DNA of 5,739 bases. Source: an uncultured Paracoccaceae bacterium (GTDB lineage: Bacteria > Pseudomonadota > Alphaproteobacteria > Rhodobacterales > Rhodobacteraceae). Shown piece after piece: positions 1-5,739 of this stretch; the stretch's first letter is position 1, and the number at the start of each line of letters is the position of its first letter. The DNA is taken from assembly GCA_913054485.1 (NCBI GenBank), contig CAJXHQ010000228.1, positions 1 through 5,739 on the forward strand, read 5' to 3'. A model generated the notes under the pieces. It was not told where the DNA came from. It saw nothing but the letters and a program-made list of their open reading frames with translations, and did no database searches. A program made the translations under genes and the position numbers.

Positions 1-1671
1 GACACCATTGACGGCGGCGCGGGTGACGACCTCCTGTACGGCGATGACGCCCCGGAACCGCAGTTTTCGTCGTCCAGCATCACCATTAACAACGCCAGTT
101 TTGAGGACACAACTCTCAACGAAGACGACTGGGAAGTGGGGATTTCCCAGTGGACAATCAGTTCGGGCGCGGATGCAGGCATATGGAATCCGACATCCGG
201 GTCAATCGACGAAGGCACCGTCACCGGCGATAACGTCGCATATCTATACGATAACGGCGACAGCTTCAGCCAGGTGCTTTCGGAAACCTACCAGGACGGA
301 AACACATACAATTTCAGCTTGGACATCGGCGATTCATACGAGGGGAGCGCAAACTTCACCGTGAACATCTACGCCGGCTCTATGGTGATCGGAACGTTCA
401 CCGGTGACACCGGCGACGAAGACCGCCTGGATAGCCTGACAGTGTCGAGCGACGGGTACTCCGACCCCTCCCTGGACGGGCAGCCGCTGACCATTGAAAT
501 TGAGCTCAATAGCGGCGGCGTCCTGTCCGTCGATGCTGTATCCGGGGAAGTGCTCACTCCGGTAACAGCAGATGAAATGGGCGGCGGAGATGACTCGATC
601 ACCGGCGGGGCCGGAGCTGACACCATCGAAGGCGGCGGGGGCAGCGACACGCTGTCAGGCGGCACCGGAGCGGACTCGCTCTCCGGCGGCGCGGGCAATG
701 ATGAGCTGCATGCCGGCCAGGGAGACACGGCTGAAGGCGGCGACGGGGATGATATCTTCATCCTTGAAGAGACATTTGAAGACGGATCTTCTGCTTTCAC
801 CATCCTCGGCGGAGACGGCGGCGAAACAGATGGCGACACGCTTGACCTGAACGGGCTTCTGAAGCCCGGCGGCCTGACAATCAACAGCATCAGCGAGGAA
901 GGCAGCCTCTCCGGCACTGCCCAGCTGTCCGACGGGTCAGTGGTCACATTCTCGAGTATTGAAACCATCACCTGCTTTGCAGCGGGCACTTTGATCGCCA
1001 CGGCAAAAGGGCCGCGCCCGGCCGAAAGCCTGGCGCCGGGAGATCTTGTCTGCACCCGGGACAACGGGCTTCAGCCTGTGCTCTGGAAAGGCGTGTCAAC
1101 GGTCCCGGGAACCGGCAGGAGCAAGCCAGTCTGCATTCCGCCCGGCGTGTTGGGTGCTGCCCGCCCGCTAGCAGTCTCGCCGCAGCACAAGATCCTGCTC
1201 CGCGGCGGTTTCACGGAATGCCTGACCGGCGAACCGGAGGTGTTCGCCGCTGCATGCCACATGGTGGGATGGAGCGGCATCCGGCAGGTTCCGGTTCCTG
1301 AAATCACCTATGTCCACCTGCTTCTGGACCGGCACGAGGTGGTTTTCGCCGAAAATGTAGCCACAGAAAGCTTCTTTCCCGGACAATCCGCTCTGGACGG
1401 CCTGCCTGGACCGGTGCGCGAAGACCTCTTCAGCGCGCAGCCGGGCTTGCGCGATGATCCGGCCGGATACGGGCGAATGGCGCGCAAATGCCTGGACGCC
1501 CGCGAGACCCGCGCGCTGCTTCAGTACAGCCCGCCCGAGCTGACGTCGCCGAAGGTGGCCTTCGGCCCCAGCACGGCGGTGCCGCCGGTTGAGGTGGTCA
1601 CGCGGCGGCCTGCGGCGCGGACCTCTTCCGCCAGCGGAAGGTTCGATCCCATGGCAAACCCGCCGTCATAG
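1..1671 (+). CDS. RTX calcium-binding protein with C-terminal Hint domain (5' end missing)
   Basis: The frame is open from base 1, so the gene starts upstream; 556 residues are visible. In order: one RTX nonapeptide unit (residues 5-14, GGAGDDLLYG); an unassigned acidic module (about 25-180, from ITINNASFE), probably a beta-sandwich; six to seven RTX units (194-255); a linker (256-323); and a Hint_2-type domain from Cys325 (CFAAGTLIAT, then PGDLV, VSPQHKILL with His396, and DRHEVVFAENVATESFFPG at 443-461). RTX repeats bind calcium outside the cell and usually mark type I secretion; Hint domains are the fold of inteins and Hedgehog autoprocessing domains. Cys325 as a candidate N-S acyl-shift nucleophile and His396 as the block-B His are inferences. 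Hint similarity fades near residue 507; residues 508-556 are Pro/Ser/Ala/Arg-rich and antisense to the mrcA 3' end, so the tail is probably read-through after loss of a stop. The GTG at 136 is not the start, because RTX-coding sequence continues upstream of it. Substrate and role are unknown. Confidence 0.88.
   Translation, partial: DTIDGGAGDDLLYGDDAPEPQFSSSSITINNASFEDTTLNEDDWEVGISQWTISSGADAGIWNPTSGSIDEGTVTGDNVAYLYDNGDSFSQVLSETYQDGNTYNFSLDIGDSYEGSANFTVNIYAGSMVIGTFTGDTGDEDRLDSLTVSSDGYSDPSLDGQPLTIEIELNSGGVLSVDAVSGEVLTPVTADEMGGGDDSITGGAGADTIEGGGGSDTLSGGTGADSLSGGAGNDELHAGQGDTAEGGDGDDIFILEETFEDGSSAFTILGGDGGETDGDTLDLNGLLKPGGLTINSISEEGSLSGTAQLSDGSVVTFSSIETITCFAAGTLIATAKGPRPAESLAPGDLVCTRDNGLQPVLWKGVSTVPGTGRSKPVCIPPGVLGAARPLAVSPQHKILLRGGFTECLTGEPEVFAAACHMVGWSGIRQVPVPEITYVHLLLDRHEVVFAENVATESFFPGQSALDGLPGPVREDLFSAQPGLRDDPAGYGRMARKCLDARETRALLQYSPPELTSPKVAFGPSTAVPPVEVVTRRPAARTSSASGRFDPMANPPS
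580..756 (+). repeat. RTX nonapeptide repeat block (27-bp coding units)
   Basis: Successive units read GGGDDSIT, GGAGADTIE, GGGGSDTLS, GGTGADSLS, GGAGNDELH, a degenerate AGQGDTAE, then GGDGDDIFI. They follow the GGxGxDxLx pattern that forms a calcium-binding parallel beta-roll. The first unit is one residue short and the sixth lacks the leading GG, so there are four clean central units with worn edges. Another unit lies at 13-42, separated by the non-RTX module, so the protein has at least two RTX blocks. Confidence 0.9.
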
Positions 1672-4070
1672 GTCAGGCCGAAGATCGGCTCAGCCCCGTC
1701 GCGGAAATATTCGGCCACGACATATTCGCCCGAAGCATCATCCGGCAGCCGCGCACCGGTGAACCGGTCGATCTTGATGAAATGGCCGCCTTCCGGCACA
1801 TCAAAGCGGCCGCCGCCGTATTTCTCGGTCGCGGCGGTCATGAACTCCTGGAACACCGGGCCGCACATGCTGCCGCCGAATGCGCCGCGGCCCAGAGGGC
1901 GCGGATTGTCATGGCCCATGTAGCAGCCAGCCACGATATTGGAGGTGAAGCCGACAAACCAGACATCCTTGGCCTCGTTGGTGGTGCCGGTCTTGCCCGC
2001 GGTGGGCACGCCCAGGTTCACCACGCCCGACGCGGTGCCGCGGTCCACAACGCCGCGCATCATCGAGGTGAGCTGATAGGCGGTGATCGGATCCATTACC
2101 TGTTCGCGGTCGGTGACGATACGGGGGGCGGCGCCTTCAGCCAGCGGGCCTGCGGCACAGTCCACGCAGCTGCGGTCATCATGGCGGTAGATGGTCTGCC
2201 CTGAACGGTCCTGGATCCGGTCCACCAGGGTGGGCTCCACCCGCTCGCCGCCGTTGGCGAACATCGCATAGGCCGAGATCATTTTATAAAGCGTCGATTC
2301 TTCCGCGCCCAGCGAGTTGGCAAGATAAGGCCCCATCTCGTCATAGACACCGAAGCGTTCGGCGTAGCCGGCCACAACCGGCATGCCGACTTCCTGCGCC
2401 AGACGGATCGTCATCAGGTTCCGCGAGCGTTCGATACCGGTGCGCAGCGGGGTCGGGCCATAATATTCATTGGAGGCATTCTTCGGCGTCCAGAGTCCCT
2501 GCGGGGTGTCAATCTCGATCGGCGCGTCGACCACAATGGTGGCCGGGCTGTAGCCGCTGTCGAGGGCCGCCGCATAAACGAAGGGTTTGAACGAAGACCC
2601 CGGCTGGCGCTGCGCCTGGGTCGCGCGGTTGAACACCGAATCCTGATAGGAAAAGCCGCCCTGCATCGCCAGAACCCGGCCCGTGTTCACGTCCATCGCT
2701 GCAAAACCGCCCTGCACTTCGGGGATCTGGCGCAGCGACCAGCGCTGGAAGTTGCCCTCTTTGTCATTAAGCGCACGGACCAGGACCACCTCACCCTGCT
2801 TCAGCAGATCACCGGCCACCTGCGCCTTGCGGCCCTTGGAGCCGTCTTCCTCGAGGCGGCGGGCCCAGGTCACATCGGCAGCGGAGATGTAATGGCCATC
2901 CTCGTCTTCGTCGACGCCCTCGATGCCGATGCGGGCGCTCTTGGCGCCAACCTCCAGCACCACGGCCGGGTACCATTGGCCGTTCAGCACCACGTCGCGC
3001 GGGATCTTCACGTCGCGCAGGGCTGCGCGCCAGTCCGCTTCACTGCCCAGCTGTTCGGCGGCAAGCGCCTCGCCAGTGGGGCGCCACAGGCCCTGTTTGC
3101 GGTCATATTTCTCCAACCCCCGGCGCAGCGCCTCAGCGGCTTCGCGCTGCATTTCCTCATCGATGGTGGCACGGATGGTAAAGCCGCCGGTGAAGAACTC
3201 GCCCTCGCCGAAGTCCTGCGACAGCTGGCGGCGGATCTCGTCGGTAAAATAGTCCCGCGGCGGAAGCGCGGTGCGGAAGCTGGCAAAATCGCCGTTCTGC
3301 ACCGAGCGCAGCGGCTTTTCGACTTCGGCCAGGTAGACCTCTGCGGTCAGGTAGCCGTTTTCCTTCATCTCCCGCAGCACGTAGTTGCGCCGCTCCATCA
3401 GGCGTTCTTTGCCGCGCACCGGGTGGAACTTGCCCGGCGCCTTGGGCATCGAGGCCAGCATCGCCGCCTCATGCGGCTCCAGCTCATTCAGGGTCTTGTT
3501 GAAATAGGACTGCGCAGCGGCGGTGACGCCGAAGGAATTCTGGCCCAGGAAAATCTCGTTCATGTAAAGCTCGAGGATCTGATCCTTGTCGAGCGTCTCC
3601 TCCAGCCGGGTGGCGAGGATGATTTCCTTGATCTTGCGTTCGGCCTGGCGGCTGCCGTCCAGCAGGAAGTTCTTCATCACCTGCTGGGTGATCGTCGACG
3701 CCCCGCGCACGTTTTGCCCGCGCGACCGCACGGCTTCAAAACCCGCAGCGGCAATGCCGCGCATGTCATACCCCTTGTGGGTGTAGAAGTTCTTATCCTC
3801 GGCGCTGATGAAGGCGTGTTTCACCATGTCCGGAATTTCTTCGGCCGGGGTGAACAGGCGGCGCTCCTTGGCAAACTCATCGATCAGCTGGCCTTCGCCG
3901 GAATAAATCCGCGAGATCGTCGGCGGCTGATACTGGGCCAGCGATTCATGGCTGGGCAGATCGCGCCCGTAAATCCAGAAGACAGCCCCCACCGTCGCGG
4001 CAAACATGAAAATGCCAAGGGTGATGGTGCTGAAGATGGCACCGATGAAGGAGAGAATGAACCGGATCAC
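1521..4070 (-). CDS. mrcA: Penicillin-binding protein 1A, bifunctional transglycosylase/transpeptidase
   Basis: Class A PBP of 849 aa, about the usual PBP1A length and apparently intact. It polymerises glycan strands from lipid II and cross-links the peptides at the periplasmic face of the inner membrane. Domains: signal-anchor helix (about residues 4-33); GT51 glycosyltransferase (about 55-235) with EDKNFYTHKG (candidate catalytic Glu91), GASTITQQ (123-130), RKIKE (145-149) and ELYMNEIFLGQ; a PCB_OB-like insert (about 320-435); and transpeptidase with SSFK (nucleophile Ser492, Lys495), SRN (549-551) and KTGT (693-696). All catalytic motifs are present. The C-terminus SSGGLY ends at TGA. The start is GTG (4068-4070): an in-frame TAG lies four codons upstream (4083-4085), a Shine-Dalgarno sits 7 nt away, and the next ATG, Met22, would remove much of the membrane anchor. 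A Cys635/Cys638 pair lies in the transpeptidase region. The 3' end overlaps the convergent RTX/Hint frame by 151 nt. Confidence 0.97.
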   Translation of the reverse strand: MIRFILSFIGAIFSTITLGIFMFAATVGAVFWIYGRDLPSHESLAQYQPPTISRIYSGEGQLIDEFAKERRLFTPAEEIPDMVKHAFISAEDKNFYTHKGYDMRGIAAAGFEAVRSRGQNVRGASTITQQVMKNFLLDGSRQAERKIKEIILATRLEETLDKDQILELYMNEIFLGQNSFGVTAAAQSYFNKTLNELEPHEAAMLASMPKAPGKFHPVRGKERLMERRNYVLREMKENGYLTAEVYLAEVEKPLRSVQNGDFASFRTALPPRDYFTDEIRRQLSQDFGEGEFFTGGFTIRATIDEEMQREAAEALRRGLEKYDRKQGLWRPTGEALAAEQLGSEADWRAALRDVKIPRDVVLNGQWYPAVVLEVGAKSARIGIEGVDEDEDGHYISAADVTWARRLEEDGSKGRKAQVAGDLLKQGEVVLVRALNDKEGNFQRWSLRQIPEVQGGFAAMDVNTGRVLAMQGGFSYQDSVFNRATQAQRQPGSSFKPFVYAAALDSGYSPATIVVDAPIEIDTPQGLWTPKNASNEYYGPTPLRTGIERSRNLMTIRLAQEVGMPVVAGYAERFGVYDEMGPYLANSLGAEESTLYKMISAYAMFANGGERVEPTLVDRIQDRSGQTIYRHDDRSCVDCAAGPLAEGAAPRIVTDREQVMDPITAYQLTSMMRGVVDRGTASGVVNLGVPTAGKTGTTNEAKDVWFVGFTSNIVAGCYMGHDNPRPLGRGAFGGSMCGPVFQEFMTAATEKYGGGRFDVPEGGHFIKIDRFTGARLPDDASGEYVVAEYFRDGAEPIFGLTYDGGFAMGSNLPLAEEVRAAGRRVTTSTGGTAVLGPKATFGDVSSGGLY
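1548..1566. other. Perfect 8-bp stem-loop in the convergent gene overlap
   Basis: GCCGAAGG (1548-1555), a 3-nt loop TGG, and CCTTCGGC (1559-1566) form a perfect inverted repeat 25 nt inside the mrcA stop codon and within the antisense tail of the RTX/Hint gene. It lies in transcripts from both strands. No T-run follows on either strand, so it is not a classic Rho-independent terminator. It encodes mrcA residues within PKATFGD, so it may simply reflect coding constraint. A 3'-end stabilising or pausing role is possible but unproven. Confidence 0.4.
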
Positions 4071-4077
4071 GAAAGAG

Positions 4078-4084
4078 CCTTTCT
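4078..4084 (-). promoter_or_regulatory. Shine-Dalgarno of mrcA (AGAAAGG)
   Basis: AGAAAGG on the minus strand lies 7 nt before the GTG start. It overlaps an in-frame TAG stop at 4083-4085, so no longer N-terminus is possible. Together these fix the non-ATG start. Confidence 0.7.
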
Positions 4085-4098
4085 ACGCGCGTGCCGCC

Positions 4099-4127
4099 TA
4101 TATAGGGGCGCGCGGGCAGATGGTCAA
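4099..4127 (-). promoter_or_regulatory. Candidate sigma70-type promoter of mrcA
   Basis: The minus strand carries TTGACC (-35, 4122-4127; 5 of 6 consensus bases), a 17-nt spacer, and TATATA (-10, 4099-4104; 4 of 6). The -10 lies in the 10-bp palindrome CCTATATAGG (4097-4106). A start about 7 nt downstream would give a leader of about 20 nt, leaving room for the Shine-Dalgarno. Spacing and position are close to ideal for a housekeeping promoter. It implies that mrcA can be transcribed independently of the upstream gene. Confidence 0.65.
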
Positions 4128-4159
4128 AACCGCAGGCAGGTTTTTGCGCCGTCTGCGGT
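4126..4159 (-). terminator. Possible weak Rho-independent terminator after the cytochrome-like gene
   Basis: Read on the minus strand, ACCGCAG (4153-4159) and CTGCGGT (4129-4135) form a perfect 7-bp stem with a 17-nt loop, followed by Ts to 4126. It starts 10 nt after the stop of the gene at 4170. The large loop and short T-tract make it weak. Its T-run overlaps the -35 element of the mrcA promoter. Confidence 0.4.
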
Positions 4160-4169
4160 GTAATCTTTA

Positions 4170-5597
4170 TCACTTCTGCAAGGGCTGCAGCGTCCCGAAA
4201 ATATGGCTCATCCCGACACCGGCGCCGGTCCCGGAGCTGTCGTTGTGGCAGAAGAAGCAGTTCTCGGCCACAAAGCCGTTATTTTCATTCGGATACTGAT
4301 GGAAAGTTTCCATCGTAGAATTGGCCAGCCTGTCGCCGCCGCGGATCGCCGGATCGGTGCCGCCCGAGGGCAGCTGCCCCTGGACGGTCCAGATCCCGCC
4401 AGCCTGCAGATAGTTGGCGCGCACATCGCCGATCGGGAACAGGATGTTGCGCAAGCTGGCATTCAACGAGACGAGGTCGGTATTGTCGGTGGCAGTCTGT
4501 GTCTTATCCGCTGCCCCGTCTGCCGCCGGAGCCAGCCCCCAGGGGTTCAGCTGTGCGACCGTGACCGGCCCGATCTGCTGATCTCCGCTGGCAATGATAT
4601 TGCCAGTGGCGGTGCCCGTCTTCGCAAGCGGAGTGATCTGCGGCGGCAACTGCCCGCCTTCGGGAAAATAGATCCACTTGCTGGCCGTTTCCGGGTTCCA
4701 GGCGGTCACCGCACCACCTGTGTCGAGGTAGTAATACGGGGCGATGGGGGCGGCGCTGACATGTTCGAAGGTTGACCACACCAGTTCCGGATGCCCGTGC
4801 ACCGGCGCTGCGATATGCATGCCGACCATGGCGAGCTCCATAATTTCGGTCCCCGTCAGCTTCCAGTTCTTGGGATCCGATTTGTCGAAGGACGGCACCC
4901 GCGCCTGGATGGTCACATAGTCCGCAGCCGCAACGCTGGCGGCCGGAACCCAGGAGGTTTTCAGCTCCATCGTCATCACTTCGGGATCATCATAGGTGAC
5001 ACCAAGCCGGGTCTGCAAAAACTCCATATCCTCGCGGCTGTCCGGGAAATTCTCTGCCAGCGGAGTATCCTTGAACAGACCATTGTACTGACCAGTGCGG
5101 TAATCCGCGAAAATGTCATTGGCGTGGATCCCGTAATAGGTCAGCGCCTTGGCTTGGCTGATCAGCACATCGTGGCCGCCCGCCTGCCCGGTATTGCCGA
5201 TATCCTCGGGCTTGGTTCCGCGCAGCTGCATGGCATTTGGGGCGCTTCCGCTGGAGGGGGCAAAGGCAAACCCGCCCCCCGGCCTGGCAACCACGTCATA
5301 AAACCCGGCGCTGTCGAACACCTGCCCGCCTCCGCCGTCCGGGCTGGTCAGCCACAGGAACATCTGCGCCCCCCAATGGTAGAAATCGCACAGGGTGTTC
5401 TCCACCGGCGGGAAGGCAAAGCTGTCGGCGGGGACCACCGGCGCATTCTCCTTCACCTGCCCTGCGCTGAACCACCGGTCCAGCTCCTGCTGGGACACAC
5501 CGCAGCTGTTCTTGTAATCTTCCGGGAAGCGTGTCTCTGCGGCAAGCGCCGACGCGCTCCCGATCAGGGCCAAAACGGCCAGAACCGGCTTACTCAT
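4170..5597 (-). CDS. Exported c-type cytochrome-like protein with one C-terminal CxxCH, family unknown
   Basis: A 475-aa protein. Residues 1-19 form a short Sec signal peptide with a hydrophobic core (VLAVLALIGSASALA), probably cleaved after Ala19 in an AxA context, so the protein is periplasmic. The only haem c motif is CFFCH (447-451), 24 residues from the C-terminus, followed by GVGMSHIFG, where Met463 or His465 might be an axial ligand. The large region before it (about 30-440) matches no domain I can name with certainty. It contains a His-rich segment at 250-280, ELAMVGMHIAAP then HGHPELVWSTFEH (His261, 267, 269, 279), and METFHQ just before the haem site. Cys32 and Cys70 could form a disulfide. 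The ATG at 5595-5597 is preferred because AGGAG lies 7 nt upstream and the signal peptide starts there. A redox or electron-transfer role is inferred from the haem motif alone; an oxidoreductase with a haem tail is an alternative. Neighbouring mrcA gives no functional clue. Confidence 0.8.
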   Translation of the reverse strand: MSKPVLAVLALIGSASALAAETRFPEDYKNSCGVSQQELDRWFSAGQVKENAPVVPADSFAFPPVENTLCDFYHWGAQMFLWLTSPDGGGGQVFDSAGFYDVVARPGGGFAFAPSSGSAPNAMQLRGTKPEDIGNTGQAGGHDVLISQAKALTYYGIHANDIFADYRTGQYNGLFKDTPLAENFPDSREDMEFLQTRLGVTYDDPEVMTMELKTSWVPAASVAAADYVTIQARVPSFDKSDPKNWKLTGTEIMELAMVGMHIAAPVHGHPELVWSTFEHVSAAPIAPYYYLDTGGAVTAWNPETASKWIYFPEGGQLPPQITPLAKTGTATGNIIASGDQQIGPVTVAQLNPWGLAPAADGAADKTQTATDNTDLVSLNASLRNILFPIGDVRANYLQAGGIWTVQGQLPSGGTDPAIRGGDRLANSTMETFHQYPNENNGFVAENCFFCHNDSSGTGAGVGMSHIFGTLQPLQK

Positions 5598-5604
5598 AAT
5601 AGAT

Positions 5605-5609
5605 CTCCT
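5605..5609 (-). promoter_or_regulatory. Shine-Dalgarno of the cytochrome-like gene (AGGAG)
   Basis: AGGAG on the minus strand is 7 nt from the ATG at 5595-5597. It decides against the longer in-frame reading from the TTG at 5673-5675. Confidence 0.8.
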
Positions 5610-5610
5610 G

Positions 5611-5640
5611 AAAAATGAACCGGCCGGCGCCTGTCCGGCC
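5611..5640 (-). other. GC stem-loop plus T-run in the leader of the cytochrome-like gene
   Basis: On the minus strand GGCCGG (5635-5640), a 7-nt loop and CCGGCC (5622-5627) form a perfect 6-bp all-GC stem, followed by GG and then TTCATTTTT ending one base before the CAGGAG ribosome-binding region. This resembles a terminator or attenuator placed just before the start codon. It could end transcription from an upstream gene, tune this gene, or be chance in G+C-rich DNA. No convincing -10/-35 pair is visible in 5641-5724. Confidence 0.35.
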
Positions 5641-5724
5641 ACGGCGAGCTTGGTCAGGGAGCGGCTGCAAAACAACTTAATTGCCCAGAAAAAATCTGCC
5701 GCATGTTACTCAACCCCGTCACGG

Positions 5725-5739
5725 AGATCGGAAGAGCGT
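5725..5739. other. Illumina adapter remnant (sequencing artefact)
   Basis: The last 15 bases, AGATCGGAAGAGCGT, are identical to the start of the TruSeq read adapter, and the window ends inside it. This is not genomic sequence. Genuine sequence ends at about 5724. Confidence 0.96.

Noticed and set aside
136..138. GTG at 136 as the start of the RTX/Hint gene
   Set aside because: The same frame is open to base 1 and encodes an RTX unit upstream; no ribosome-binding site precedes the GTG.
580..756. Possible CRISPR or tandem DNA repeat with 27-bp periodicity
   Set aside because: The repeats are diverged at the DNA level, stay in frame and encode GGxGxD units without spacers; they are RTX coding repeats.
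369..1064. A 231-codon minus-strand frame opposite the RTX/Hint gene
   Set aside because: Its Ser/Pro-rich low-complexity translation is the reverse of the RTX repeats.
2892..4163. A 423-codon open frame on the plus strand opposite mrcA
   Set aside because: It lies fully antisense to a protein with every PBP1A motif intact. Its translation is Ala/Arg/Leu/His-rich with no domain, as expected from G+C-rich third positions.
4203..5618. Plus-strand open frames of 190 and 275 codons opposite the cytochrome-like gene
   Set aside because: They are shadows of a gene supported by a signal peptide, a haem motif and a Shine-Dalgarno; they show no recognisable motif.
5598..5675. N-terminal extension of the cytochrome-like protein from a TTG at 5673-5675
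   Set aside because: The extra 26 residues would bury the signal peptide and span the leader hairpin, whereas the ATG at 5595-5597 has AGGAG at 7-nt spacing.

Overview
This looks like a short contig of about 62% G+C (estimated by eye) from an alphaproteobacterium, most likely a Rhodobacteraceae (Roseobacter-group) member. The assignment rests on the RTX protein with a C-terminal Hint_2-type domain, a combination abundant in that family, and on a PBP1A with the alphaproteobacterial layout. It is inferred from protein character, not from a database match. The last 15 bases equal the start of an Illumina TruSeq adapter, so the right edge is an untrimmed contig end. The left edge cuts into an RTX repeat, a common assembly break point.

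Layout: (1) 1-1671, plus strand: the 3' part of a gene for a secreted RTX (calcium-binding nonapeptide) protein ending in a Hint autoprocessing-type domain. (2) 1521-4070, minus strand: complete mrcA for bifunctional penicillin-binding protein 1A, starting at GTG with its own Shine-Dalgarno and a good sigma70-type promoter. (3) 4170-5597, minus strand: complete gene for an exported, uncharacterised c-type cytochrome-like protein with a single C-terminal CFFCH haem motif, started at an ATG with an ideal Shine-Dalgarno. (4) 5598-5724: its leader, with a GC-rich stem and T-run. (5) 5725-5739: adapter.

The RTX/Hint gene and mrcA converge and overlap by 151 nt. The last ~49 codons of the RTX/Hint frame are antisense to the mrcA C-terminus, probably after loss of an earlier stop. 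The cytochrome-like gene and mrcA point the same way but are separated by 97 nt holding a possible terminator and an mrcA promoter, so they are probably separate transcription units. All three products act outside the cytoplasm (secreted, inner membrane/periplasm, periplasm), but nothing shows that they form one pathway. No RNA gene, insertion sequence, CRISPR array or origin is visible. The least understood items are the cytochrome-like protein and the N-terminal module of the RTX/Hint protein.
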